This document shows positions 47,188 through 55,765 of a stretch of DNA of 64,000 nucleotides, piece by piece; within the stretch, counting starts at the first letter, position 1; each line of letters opens with the position of its first letter. The stretch is from the NCBI GenBank assembly GCA_963826975.1, contig CAWGZJ010000005.1:372001-436000 (forward strand), given 5' to 3'. Position numbers and translations under genes: made by a program. The notes below the pieces were generated by a model. The model was not told the origin of the DNA. It saw nothing but the letters and a program-made list of their open reading frames with translations, and did not search any database. The stretch comes from Palsa-883 sp963826975 (GTDB lineage: Bacteria > Pseudomonadota > Alphaproteobacteria > Acetobacterales > Acetobacteraceae).

Positions 47188-47778
47188 CTACAACGGCCGC
47201 GCGACCAGTCGATCCTCCAGCAATTCCAGCACCGCGTGGCCGAGCGCGATGTGGCATTCCTGGATCCGCGCCGTCTCCTTGTCCGGCACCAGCAGCACAT
47301 GGTCGCACTGGCCGAGCGCTGGCTCCCCTGCCCCGCCCAGCATGCCGACGGCGACAATCCCCATCTCGCGCGCCGCCGCCAGCGCCCGCACCACGTTCGG
47401 CGAGCGGCCCGAGGTGGTGATGCCGAACAGCACATCACCCTTGCGGCCGAGGCCACGCAGCGGCCGCTCGAACACCATGTCGTAGCCGTAGTCGTTGCCG
47501 CCGGCGGTCAACATCGCCGGATCGAGCGTCAGCGCCAGGGCGGCGATCGACGGCCGCTCCACCGCGCCGCGCAGGCGGATCAGCATCTCGGTCGCCAGGT
47601 GCTGGCTGTCGGCCGCGGACCCGCCATTGCCGCAGAACATCAGCTTGCCGCCGCCGCGCAGGCTGGTCTCGCAGGCGTCCACCACGCCGATCACCGCCGC
47701 GGCAAGTTCGCTGGCGATCCGCCGCTTGAGCTCGGCGGACTTGTTCATCATGGCGGCAAAACGGGCAATTTCGGACAT
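47188..47778 (-). CDS. gmhA: Phosphoheptose isomerase (sedoheptulose 7-phosphate isomerase), SIS domain
   Basis: GmhA makes D-glycero-D-manno-heptose 7-phosphate for the LPS inner core. The chosen start (MSEIARFAAMMNKSAELKRR) gives 196 residues, the normal length; an extension upstream runs through heptamer repeats and is not real. Motifs are KLMFCGNGGSAADSQHLATE, GYDMVFERPLRGLGRKGDVL and FGITTSGRSPNVVRAL. It lies 45 bases upstream of the epimerase gene in the same direction. Confidence 0.9.
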   Translation of the reverse strand: MSEIARFAAMMNKSAELKRRIASELAAAVIGVVDACETSLRGGGKLMFCGNGGSAADSQHLATEMLIRLRGAVERPSIAALALTLDPAMLTAGGNDYGYDMVFERPLRGLGRKGDVLFGITTSGRSPNVVRALAAAREMGIVAVGMLGGAGEPALGQCDHVLLVPDKETARIQECHIALGHAVLELLEDRLVARPL

Positions 47779-47786
47779 CGATGACC

Positions 47787-47857
47787 GGTTGTCAGTGATC
47801 AAAACAGCGAGCCGCCGCCCTTCTACCCTGACCACTGACAACTGACCACTGACAACT
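47787..47857. repeat. Heptamer repeat between gmhA and the hydroxybutyrate dehydrogenase gene
   Basis: GGTTGTCAGTGATC at 47787-47800 and CTGACCACTGACAACTGACC onward at 47828-47857 are the same heptamer units as in the rRNA operon and can pair in part. This shows the family is not confined to rRNA genes. Confidence 0.7.
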
Positions 47858-47861
47858 CGCG

Positions 47862-48647
47862 CTACTGGGCCACCCAGCCGCCGTCGATCGACAGCGGCGC
47901 CCCGGTGATCGTCTTCGCCCCCTCGGAGCACAGGAACACCGCGAGCGCACCCATCTGCTCGGGCGTGGAGAACTCCAGCATCGGCTGCTTCTCGGCCAGG
48001 AAGGCATGCGCCTCGGTCGCGCTATCGGTGCCAGCAGCCTTGGCCTTGTCGGCGATCTGCTTCTCCACCAGCGGCGTCAGCACCCAGCCCGGGCAGATCG
48101 CGTTCACGGTAATGCCGTGGTTGGCCAGTTCGATCGCGGCCACCTTGGTCATGCCGACCACGCCGTGCTTGGCCGCGACGTAGGCGACCTTTTTCGGGCT
48201 GGCGACAAGCCCGTGCGCCGAGGCGATGTTGATGATGCGCCCCCACCCCTTCGCCTTCATCCCGGGTATCGCTGCCTTCATGCCGAAAAACACGCCCGAG
48301 AGGTTGATGGCGATGATGGCGTTCCAGCGGTCCTCGGGGAATTCCTCGACATCGGCGACGAACTGGATGCCGGCGTTGTTCACCAGGATATCCAGCGAAC
48401 CCAGCGACTTCTGGGTCTCTGCTACCATGGCGGCGATGTCCGCCGATTTGCTGATATCGGCCGCCGAGTAGCCGACGCGTATGCCGAACTCCTTCGCCAG
48501 GCCGGCGCGCTCCGTCTCGATCTTCGCCGCGTCGCCGAAGCCGTTCAGCATCAGGTCCGCCCCCTCGGCACCTAGCGCGCGGGCGATGCCCAGGCCGATC
48601 CCGCTGGTCGACCCGGTGACCAGGGCGACTTTTCCTTTCAGGCTCAT
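47862..48647 (-). CDS. bdhA: 3-hydroxybutyrate dehydrogenase (SDR)
   Basis: This enzyme interconverts 3-hydroxybutyrate and acetoacetate with NAD and is part of polyhydroxybutyrate turnover. The 261-residue protein has the cofactor motif TGSTSGIG (residues 11-18), NNAGIQF, the catalytic Ser in NIASAHGLVAS, and YVAAKHG (Tyr-x3-Lys). NAICPGWVLTPLVEKQI is diagnostic of 3-hydroxybutyrate dehydrogenases. It lies 28 bases after the acetoacetate decarboxylase gene. Confidence 0.94.
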   Translation of the reverse strand: MSLKGKVALVTGSTSGIGLGIARALGAEGADLMLNGFGDAAKIETERAGLAKEFGIRVGYSAADISKSADIAAMVAETQKSLGSLDILVNNAGIQFVADVEEFPEDRWNAIIAINLSGVFFGMKAAIPGMKAKGWGRIINIASAHGLVASPKKVAYVAAKHGVVGMTKVAAIELANHGITVNAICPGWVLTPLVEKQIADKAKAAGTDSATEAHAFLAEKQPMLEFSTPEQMGALAVFLCSEGAKTITGAPLSIDGGWVAQ

Positions 48648-48675
48648 ATCATCCGTCCTTTTGTTGATTGCGTGC

Positions 48676-49416
48676 TCAGGCCAGGTAATCGTGCAGCACC
48701 TTGCCGTAGGGCAGCGTGAGATCGGCGATCAGGTGGCGGCCGAACAGCACCTTGCGCACCGGCAGGTCCGCGACGCGGCAATTGACGTGCGGCACCAGGT
48801 GCAACCGCGCCGGGCCGGCCCAGGCACCCTTCAGCGTGATGTCCGTCAGGTAATAGCCGACCAACTGGGCGATCTTCGGCCCGCCATCGACGTCGGGGAT
48901 GAATTTCAGGTTGACACTGAGCTTGCGCATCCCTTCCAGCGTCTCGGCATGATCCTGCGCCAGGGATTTGTATTTGTAGCCCATCGTGCCCATCGCCACC
49001 TCACGTTCATCGTAGTGCAACGTGCCGGTCAGCGTGTCGTGGATCACTTTAAGGTCCGGGTTGCCGATCTTCTTGGGGAAACCCCAGATCTCCCGCCCGC
49101 CGGTGGTCGGCAACTCATCGTCCAGGAACATCATGGCGCTGTAGTTGCACGCCGTGCCGTTCCAGCGCGCGGCGATATTGATGCCGCTTTCCTGATAGCT
49201 GCCGAAGCCGCTGCTATCGAACATCTTCATCCATTCGAAAATCACATGGTTGCCGTCCGGCTCCAACGGCTCGGGCAGGATGGCGCGGATCACGTCCGGG
49301 TCTGACTCGTAATGGATCAGCAGGTACTCGCGATCAACGAACCGATACGGCCCCTTGGGGTAGCTTGGGCTGCACAGCGGCATCGACGATGCCGCGAGGA
49401 TCTCGTCTCGTGTCAT
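48676..49416 (-). CDS. adc: Acetoacetate decarboxylase
   Basis: Converts acetoacetate to acetone and CO2 through a Schiff base. The 246-residue protein contains WGFPKKIGNP with the catalytic Lys pair and the SYQESG segment that holds an active-site Glu. Together with bdhA it forms a ketone-body operon. The divergent patatin gene lies 247 bases away; no boxes were recognised in that gap. Confidence 0.93.
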   Translation of the reverse strand: MTRDEILAASSMPLCSPSYPKGPYRFVDREYLLIHYESDPDVIRAILPEPLEPDGNHVIFEWMKMFDSSGFGSYQESGINIAARWNGTACNYSAMMFLDDELPTTGGREIWGFPKKIGNPDLKVIHDTLTGTLHYDEREVAMGTMGYKYKSLAQDHAETLEGMRKLSVNLKFIPDVDGGPKIAQLVGYYLTDITLKGAWAGPARLHLVPHVNCRVADLPVRKVLFGRHLIADLTLPYGKVLHDYLA

Positions 49417-49663
49417 ACCTTTCTCCTTCTGTTCCGCCCCCGGGCGGATGCCTGATCGGCGCTACTGGCGTTGCGTGCCTGGGGACGCCCCAGCGCCTTC
49501 CCCCAACTCCTTCCCAGGGGACATCCCCCGCATTGGCGTCCTTCAGCGGCCCCGGATGTGGTCGCGCCAAGCCTATGTTGCATCGCAGCAACTTGAATTC
49601 CATACCGGCGTGGCCAAGTTTTCGCCCATATCAGCCGCACGCCCGGCCGGACAGGAGACCAGA

Positions 49664-50821
49664 ATGGACAGAGGCCCGCTGTCGTCACGGGATGCGCCGG
49701 CAGCCACGGGGCGGCCAGAGGGCTGCGGCCGTATCGCGCTTGTGCTGCAAGGCGGCGGCGCGCTGGGCGCCTACCAGGGCGGTGTCTACCAGGCGCTGCA
49801 CGAGGCCGGGCTGGAGCCCGATTGGATCGCCGGGGTTTCGATCGGCGGCATCAACGGCGCGATCATCGCGGGCAACCCACCGGAGCGTCGGCTGGAACGT
49901 CTGCGTCAGTTCTGGGACACCATCACCGCGCGGCCGACCTCGTTGTTCGTTCCGGACGGCGACAATCCACGGCGTCTGGCCAACGCGTGGTCGTCGATGC
50001 TGACGATGGCCCTCGGCCAACCGGCATTTTTCACGCCGAACGTTCCCAATCCCTGGATCAGTCCGCGCGGCTCCGCTACCGCGACCAGCTTCTACGACAA
50101 CGCGCCGCTGAACAAGACGCTGCGCGAGATCGTCGACTTCGACTACCTGAACCACAACGGCATTCGCTACGCCTGCGGTTCGGTGAACGTACGCAGCGGC
50201 AACTTCGTCTATTTCGACACCGCCGAAACGACCATCGCGCCCGCGCACGTGATGGCGAGCGGGGCATTGCCGCCGGCATTGCCGATGATGCAGGTGGGGA
50301 CCGACTGGTTCTGGGACGGCGGCCTGGTGTCCAACACGCCGCTGCAGCACGTGTTCGAAAACATCGGCACCACGTCCACGCTGGTGTTCCAGGTCGATCT
50401 GTTCAGTGCTCGCGGCTCGCTGCCGCGCGACATGGGCGATGTGCTGGCACGCCAGAAAGACATCCAGTACTCCAGCCGCACGCGGCTGGTGACCGACCTC
50501 TACATGCAGCGCTACAAGCGGAACCTGCTGATCAAGCGGTTGCTCGACAAGGTGCCCGAGGCCGATCTGACCGACGAGGAAATCGCCATGAAGAAGGACC
50601 TTCAGGCACAGCCGGAGGTCAACCTGCTGCAGCTGATCTACCGGCAGGCGGCCTACGAGACCCAGGCGAGTGACTACGAGTTCAGCACTGCCTCGATGCG
50701 CGAGCATTGGACCAGCGGCTACCGGGACACCTGTGCGACGCTGCAGCACAAGGAGTGGCTGGCGATGCCGAACGAGGAAGGCGGCATCCGGGTGCACGAC
50801 GTGCACAACATCGAATCCTGA
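49664..50821 (+). CDS. Patatin-like phospholipase with DUF3734-type C-terminal region
   Basis: 385 residues from an ATG with AGGAG at the right spacing; an open extension upstream is not real. The oxyanion loop is LVLQGGGALGAYQGGVYQAL, the nucleophile motif is GVSIGGING (G-x-S-x-G), and the Asp is in WDGGLVSNTP. The C-terminal region (ASDYEFSTASMREHWTSGYR) fits DUF3734. Such patatins often accompany 3-hydroxybutyrate dehydrogenase genes, so a role at PHB granules or their lipid coat is plausible. Confidence 0.9.
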   Translation: MDRGPLSSRDAPAATGRPEGCGRIALVLQGGGALGAYQGGVYQALHEAGLEPDWIAGVSIGGINGAIIAGNPPERRLERLRQFWDTITARPTSLFVPDGDNPRRLANAWSSMLTMALGQPAFFTPNVPNPWISPRGSATATSFYDNAPLNKTLREIVDFDYLNHNGIRYACGSVNVRSGNFVYFDTAETTIAPAHVMASGALPPALPMMQVGTDWFWDGGLVSNTPLQHVFENIGTTSTLVFQVDLFSARGSLPRDMGDVLARQKDIQYSSRTRLVTDLYMQRYKRNLLIKRLLDKVPEADLTDEEIAMKKDLQAQPEVNLLQLIYRQAAYETQASDYEFSTASMREHWTSGYRDTCATLQHKEWLAMPNEEGGIRVHDVHNIES

Positions 50822-50940
50822 CACGCGCGCCGCCCACCTGACCCGCGCGCCGCCTGGCGGCGTCACCGGTTGACCAGCGGCGCCCGTGGACTACGCTTGT
50901 CCCCGGCTTCAGGACCCGACTTCAGGGAGGGAAGACACCG

Positions 50941-51561
50941 ATGATCATCGAGATGCGCACCTATCAGCTCAAGCCCGCCAGCATCCCGCAATTCGAGGAG
51001 CGGTTCGGCACGGCGCTGCCCGGACGACTGAAATTCTCGCCGCTGGCGGCGTTCTGGCACACCGAGGTCGGGCCGCTGAACCAGGTCATTCATGTCTGGC
51101 CGTATGATACGTTCGAGCAACGTGTTCAGGTGCGCGCCGCGGCATCGGCATCGCCCGGCTGGCCACCGCCGACGCGCGAATTCGTCGTCGAGCAAAAAAG
51201 CGAGCTGTTCCTGCCGGCGCCGTTCTCGCCGCCGCTGGAACCGCGCCAGCTTGGCGGCATCTACGAGATCCGCATGTACAGTTTCGCTGCCGGCGCGATT
51301 CCGGGCGTGATCGAACGCTGGAGCGAGAAGATCGGCGAACGGGTGAAACTGTCACCGTTGGTGGGCGCGTGGTACTCCGAGATCGGTGCGCTCAACAAAT
51401 GGGTGCATATCTGGGCCTACAAGGACGCCAACCATCGCGCGCAGGTGCGTGCCGAGGCGGTGGCGAAGGGCATCTGGCCACCCGGCTCCGCCGCCGCCGG
51501 TGTGCTGCTGAAGCAGGAGAACATGCTGGTGGTTCCGGCCAGTTTCTCGCCATTGCGGTAG
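50941..51561 (+). CDS. NIPSNAP-family protein with two domains
   Basis: 206 residues forming two ferredoxin-like NIPSNAP units: MIIEMRTYQLKPASIPQFEE with VGPLNQVIHVWPY, and GIYEIRMYSFAAGAIPGVIE with IGALNKWVHIWAY. GGGAGG precedes the ATG. Bacterial members are often near catabolic genes; the activity is unknown. It is 119 bases after the patatin gene in the same direction. Confidence 0.9.
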   Translation: MIIEMRTYQLKPASIPQFEERFGTALPGRLKFSPLAAFWHTEVGPLNQVIHVWPYDTFEQRVQVRAAASASPGWPPPTREFVVEQKSELFLPAPFSPPLEPRQLGGIYEIRMYSFAAGAIPGVIERWSEKIGERVKLSPLVGAWYSEIGALNKWVHIWAYKDANHRAQVRAEAVAKGIWPPGSAAAGVLLKQENMLVVPASFSPLR

Positions 51562-51739
51562 CGGGTCTACCTGGCTGTTGCCGATGGCGGCAGCGACCGC
51601 CGGGCGAATGGCGCCATACCGCACCGATGTGATCGGCGATCACCCTGGTGCGGCGGGTTGCGCCGGCGGACCGGGGCGTCGCTCGTCTCACTGAACAATG
51701 TGGAACGATGACAGAGAGGAACGATAACAGAGAAGAACG

Positions 51740-51952
51740 ATGACAGACAACTCCGATAGAACGCAACCCGTGCGGGTCGAGGTGACGGCGCGGTTCATCA
51801 GCGAAAGCACGGCCAAGCAGCGCGCCTATGAGACCCGCCGGCACATATGGACGGCGGCATTCCACCCGTCCGAGCCGCGGGCGCAGGCGCTCGCGGTATC
51901 CCGGCGGCGCGGCAAGATCCACGACCAGCGGCAGGGCAAGTTCGATCTATAA
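51740..51952 (+). CDS. Small hypothetical protein
   Basis: 70 residues, basic (ESTAKQRAYETRRHIWTAAF, SRRRGKIHDQRQGKFDL). No family recognised and no signal peptide. Upstream are three near copies of an AACGATGACAGAG tract (51711-51741), one of which provides the start region. It could be a real small gene or chance. Confidence 0.35.
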   Translation: MTDNSDRTQPVRVEVTARFISESTAKQRAYETRRHIWTAAFHPSEPRAQALAVSRRRGKIHDQRQGKFDL

Positions 51953-51994
51953 TACTAGCGGCCCTGAACATTGACGCACGGACCGCCACCCCCC

Positions 51995-52025
51995 GTCATG
52001 CCGGCGAATGCCGGTATCCACGACT
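51995..52025 (+). repeat. REP-like hairpin on the 3'-exon side of the ORF-less intron
   Basis: Contains GTCATGCCGGC and CCGGTATCCACGACT, the same element as at 5366; even the preceding ACGCACGGRCCGC stretch is shared. The intron 3' end lies 21 bases further on. Confidence 0.8.
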
Positions 52026-52046
52026 TTCTTTGCTGCACCGAAGACA

Positions 52047-52728
52047 ATCGAGTAGGGGCGCCCCTCGCGGAGCGCCCCTCTCACACCACCGGACGTACGG
52101 ATCGCGTATCACGGCGGTTTCCGACAAGGTTCAGCGCGGCATTTTGTTGCCGCGTCAAGGCTCGTTCATGATCCCATGCCGCAGACGCTTGTGGCTCCTC
52201 AGTCGCCCCAGGTCCGGCTCCGCCTTCCCCGCTGGCGCCGTGGCGCAACGCGGCCTTCAGGGTTTCGTCGAGAAGGTCCCCTTGGTCCGCGCCGCCTTGC
52301 TGCCGCTTCACGTCCATCGATTGGTCCAAGCTGCTCCCCGCTTGTCGAATTCAGCCCTTCGCCCGGTTGCCCGGACTACTATGGCCTCTGCTGACTTCTC
52401 CCGGCCCATCGGAGGCCGTCGCCGGCCCCCTGCTCCGATCGTCTGGAGAGATCGGGAGATCTCCCAGGGTAAAACACTGATCCTTCCCTCGAGCGCTGCC
52501 GGATTTACCTGTGCGCGTGTCCGACTGGCCTTTGGGCTTCCCCGTCCACTGCCGGGTTACCCCACCGCACCGGCCTCGTATCCGGTTCCTGTTCGTCAGC
52601 TCCGAGTTTTGCCTCCGGCTTCCTCCCCACTCTGCATCGCTGCAACGCAGTTGCCTTCGGCTAACGGTTCCGGCCAATCGGCCCGTAGAGGACTTGCACC
52701 TCCGAGATCAGCGCCATGCCTGGCACAC
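52047..52728 (-). mobile_element. Group II intron lacking its reverse transcriptase (internally deleted copy)
   Basis: About 682 bases. The 5' end on the minus strand is GTGTGCC (52722-52728) and the 3' end is CCTACTCGAT (about 52047-52056). The sequence is highly similar to the full intron at 55766-57673 at both ends, including the domain V-VI region (GATCCGTACG, GGTGGTGTGAGAGGGGCGCT). About 1.2 kb, nearly all of the RT gene, is missing. It probably keeps the ribozyme parts and could be mobilised in trans by the sibling RT. Confidence 0.85.
52081..52329 (-). pseudogene. Remnant of group II intron reverse transcriptase
   Basis: 82 residues joining the RT N-terminus (MDQSMDVKRQQGGADQ ... ERALTR) directly to its last residues (ALNLVGNRRDTRSVRPVV). 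All catalytic RT motifs are deleted. It remains open, which suggests the deletion is recent or that overlap with structured RNA keeps the sequence conserved. Confidence 0.85.
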
Positions 52729-52760
52729 AGTCGTTGATGCCGGCCTTCGCCGGCATGACG
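52729..52760 (-). repeat. REP-like hairpin at the 5'-exon side of the ORF-less intron
   Basis: On the minus strand it reads CGTCATGCCGGCGAAGG and ends ATCAACGACT immediately before the intron GTGTGCC. A second GCCGGCATGACG motif follows at about 52770. Orientation is opposite to the copy at 51995. Confidence 0.8.
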
Positions 52761-52826
52761 TGGTGGGTATCGCCGGCATGACGAGGTGGGTGCGGCGCCG
52801 GTGGGTCAATCTTTTCGACGGCCGCT

Positions 52827-54038
52827 CTAACCGCCCAGAATCTCCGCCGCCGCGTCGGCCAGCACCTGGCAGCCCAGCACCAGATCGTCGTCCTTGGTGT
52901 CCTCGGCGTAGTGGTGGCTGATGCCGCCGATGCTGGGCACGAACAGCATCGCCGCCGGCAATTGCTCGGCGAACACCTGAGCGTCATGGCCGGCGCCGCT
53001 CGGCATGCGGATGTGCATCCCGGGTGCGTTCGCCTCTGCCGCGCGCTCTAACGCATCTTGGAATCCCATATCCATCAGCTTCGGCGTCGAGCGCGACAGA
53101 TTGGTCAGCGTCACCGCGCAGGGGCCGGCGTTGGCCTCGGCGACCAGCGCCTGCAGTGCATGCTCCATCGTCGCGAGGCGCGCCGGATCGGCGTCGCGGA
53201 ACTGGAACATCATCTCCGCGCCCCCGGGCACGATGCTGGCCGCGCCGGGTTCCAGCAGGATGCGCCCGGTGGTCCACACGCTGCGCGGACCGGCGACCTG
53301 GGGGAAGCGCGCCTCGGTCGCGCCCGCCAGCCGCACCAGCGCCACCCCGGCATCCTTGCGGATCGCCATGCGCGTGGTGCCGGCGTGGTTCTGCACGCCC
53401 TCGAAACGGATCGCGTATTGCCAGATGCCGACGATGCTGGTGACCACGCCAAGGCGCAGGCCCGACGTGTCCAACTCGTCGCCCTGCTCGATATGCGCCT
53501 CGAGATAGCCGCGGTAGCGCGCCGGATCGAGCCGTGCGCGCGGCCGCCCGGCCAACCCCGCCTGCGCCAGCGCATCAGCCAACGCCGTGCCGTCATGCCG
53601 ATTAACGGTGCCCGCGATCTCCGCGTCATCGATCCCGCGCACGAACGATCGGCTGCCGAGGAAATTGCCGAAATGGCCTTCCTCATCCGCCCAGGCGCCC
53701 ACCTCGATGGCATGGCCCAAACTCGGCGCCAGGGCACGCGCGACCTCCAGCCCATAGATCACACCCATCGCGCCATCCAGCCAGCCGGCGTGCGGTTGCG
53801 TCTCCATATGGCTGCCGAGCAGCAGCTTCGGCCCCGGCGCGGTGGAGCGGCCGATCACGTTGCCGATGCCGTCGATCTCCGGCTCCAGCCCCGCCTCGGC
53901 CAGCCGATCGGCCAGCCAGTGCCGGGCGGTCATGTCGTCAGTGGAATAGGTTGGCCGGTGCACGCCGGTCTTATAGGTGCCGATCGCCCGCGCCGCGTAC
54001 AGGTCCCGCAACAGGCGATCACCATCGATGCTGGGCAT
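52827..54038 (-). CDS. Zn-dependent M20 amidohydrolase (allantoate / N-carbamoyl-amino-acid hydrolase family)
   Basis: 403 residues. Metal-binding features of the family are present: GSHMETQPHAGWLDGAMGVI (His and Asp), then WADEEGHFGNFLGSRSF (Glu pair). The dimerisation domain has HAGTTRMAIRKDAG, and the late SGAGHDAQVFAEQLPAAMLF carries the last ligand His. These enzymes cleave ureido or carbamoyl amides. The binding-protein gene 13 bases upstream on the same strand may supply its substrate. Both are bracketed by the two group II introns. Confidence 0.9.
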   Translation of the reverse strand: MPSIDGDRLLRDLYAARAIGTYKTGVHRPTYSTDDMTARHWLADRLAEAGLEPEIDGIGNVIGRSTAPGPKLLLGSHMETQPHAGWLDGAMGVIYGLEVARALAPSLGHAIEVGAWADEEGHFGNFLGSRSFVRGIDDAEIAGTVNRHDGTALADALAQAGLAGRPRARLDPARYRGYLEAHIEQGDELDTSGLRLGVVTSIVGIWQYAIRFEGVQNHAGTTRMAIRKDAGVALVRLAGATEARFPQVAGPRSVWTTGRILLEPGAASIVPGGAEMMFQFRDADPARLATMEHALQALVAEANAGPCAVTLTNLSRSTPKLMDMGFQDALERAAEANAPGMHIRMPSGAGHDAQVFAEQLPAAMLFVPSIGGISHHYAEDTKDDDLVLGCQVLADAAAEILGG

Positions 54039-54051
54039 GCTCCCCCCTCCC

Positions 54052-55554
54052 CTACGGCGCGAGCCGCACCCCCTGAGGGCGTATCATTCCGTCAGGCGTC
54101 GGCGTGAACCCGGACAGCTTGTCGCTTACCCCCCACAACCATTTCAGATGATACAACACGATGTGCGGCCGATCCTCAAGGTAGAGGTCCGAGAGCTGAC
54201 CATACAGCGCCTGGCGCTGCGCGACATCGGTAACGCTGCGGGCCCGGGTCAGCACTTCGTCGAATTTGGCGCTGCAGTATTTGCCCCAGTTGAGGAACCC
54301 GTTGCAGGCTTCCCAGATCGCCACGTTGCCGTCGGGATCGGCGCGCCCGCTCCACAGCACCAGCGTCGCATCATAGGCACCGGCCCTTCCGGCGGCGACC
54401 TGCGCGTTGGCTTCCATCGCCTGCAATTTGATGTCGAACCCGGCCTCGGCCGCCATCGACTGGATCACCTCGCCGACCTGGACCTCCACCGGGCTGTTGT
54501 CGGTGGTCAGTGTAAACGCGGGGTGTGGGGTTCCGGCCGCCGCCAGCAACTCCTTGGCCTTCGCCAGGTCGCGCGGCGGCACCGGGCGCCGCGGGTTCCA
54601 GTAGCGCGAGCCGGGCGCCTCGAACTGGTTCGACGGAGTGAACTGCCCATCCATCACCACCTGATTAAGCGCGACACGATCGATCGAGGCCTCCAGCGCA
54701 GCGCGCACCCGCTGGTCGTGCGCCAGCGGACCGTCGGCCGCGAGATTGATCGACAGCGCATAGAAGGCCAGCGCGGTGATGCTGATCAGCCGCAGGTGCG
54801 GGTCGGCCTTTACCTTGGCGACATCGGTCGGCCCCAGCCGCTCCACCATGTCGAGCTTGCCGGCCTCCAGGTTGACCAGCCGCACCGTGGTATCGGGGAT
54901 CGGCTGGTAGATGATCCGGTCGAGCGACACCGCGGGCGCGTTCCAATAGCCGGGGAAGCGGTCGACCACGATGCGGTCCTGGGCGATGCGCTCGGTCAGC
55001 TTGAACGGGCCGGCGCAGGGCAGCTCGGTTTCGATGTGCGCCCCCAGCCGCGCCATCGCCTGCGGCGCCAGCATCATCCCGGCGCGGTCGGACAACACGG
55101 CGACGAGCGGCGCATAGGGCTTCGACAGGCGCAACCGCACCGTATGCGGATCGACCACATCGACCGCGGTCAGCGGGCCCAACTCGCCTTTGCGCACGCT
55201 CTCCGGCGCGGTGCGATAGCGCTCGAGGTTGGCGCGCACCGCTTCGGCATCCAGCTTTTCGCCGTCCTGGAACTGCACGCCGTCGCGTAGCGTCATGGTC
55301 AGCGTCAGGCCGTCCGGCGCCCACTGCCAGGCGGTGGCGAGTTGCGGGACGAAGTTGTTCGCGGCGTCCAGGTCGACCAGCTTGTCGCAAGTTGCGGCGA
55401 AGACGATGCGCCCGACGAAGGTGCCGCTGCGGGCGGGATCGAGCGCGTCCGGGTCCTCATTCAGGCCGACGCGCAGGGTGCCGGCGGCGAGCGCGGGGCC
55501 GGCGACAAGCAGCAGGGTCAGCAGGACGGGCAGCAGGTGGCGGGGACAGCGCAT
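54052..55554 (-). CDS. ABC transporter substrate-binding protein, family 5
   Basis: 500 residues with a signal peptide (MRCPRHLLPVLLTLLLVAGP, then ALAA) and the normal lobe order, unlike the copy at 9653. The N-terminal lobe starts GTLRVGLNEDPDALDPARSG and has the family motif LRDGVQFQDGEKLDAEAVRA. The C-terminal lobe ends FTPTPDGMIRPQGVRLAP. The start at 55554 is fixed by the signal peptide; the frame stays open upstream into the intron region, which is a shadow. No permease genes are adjacent, so it may serve another importer. Confidence 0.92.
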   Translation of the reverse strand: MRCPRHLLPVLLTLLLVAGPALAAGTLRVGLNEDPDALDPARSGTFVGRIVFAATCDKLVDLDAANNFVPQLATAWQWAPDGLTLTMTLRDGVQFQDGEKLDAEAVRANLERYRTAPESVRKGELGPLTAVDVVDPHTVRLRLSKPYAPLVAVLSDRAGMMLAPQAMARLGAHIETELPCAGPFKLTERIAQDRIVVDRFPGYWNAPAVSLDRIIYQPIPDTTVRLVNLEAGKLDMVERLGPTDVAKVKADPHLRLISITALAFYALSINLAADGPLAHDQRVRAALEASIDRVALNQVVMDGQFTPSNQFEAPGSRYWNPRRPVPPRDLAKAKELLAAAGTPHPAFTLTTDNSPVEVQVGEVIQSMAAEAGFDIKLQAMEANAQVAAGRAGAYDATLVLWSGRADPDGNVAIWEACNGFLNWGKYCSAKFDEVLTRARSVTDVAQRQALYGQLSDLYLEDRPHIVLYHLKWLWGVSDKLSGFTPTPDGMIRPQGVRLAP

Positions 55555-55710
55555 CGGTGGCTCCAGGGTCAAACCGTGATGCTGCCGCAACTGGTCGCGG
55601 CCGCCAATGTTTCCGTCTCGGAGCCGCGGGAGTCGCATTCGGAACACGTGTGATACCAGCGGCCGAAAGCCCCGACTCTCCCGCCGTCGTGGCCGGCGCC
55701 GCGCCCACCG

Positions 55711-55744
55711 CGTCATGCCGGGCGAAGGCCCGGCATCCACGACT
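55711..55744 (+). repeat. REP-like hairpin beside the full intron (3'-exon side)
   Basis: CGTCATGCCGGGCGAAGG followed by CCCGGCATCCACGACT. Arms are one base longer than in the 5366 copy. The intron 3' end lies 22 bases downstream. Confidence 0.8.
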
Positions 55745-55765
55745 TGCCTTCGCGCCAACAAAGAA

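Noticed and set aside
49448..49663. N-terminal extension of the patatin gene
   Set aside because: The downstream ATG at 49664 has a good AGGAG site and the extension lacks patatin-family features; it overlaps the likely divergent promoter region.
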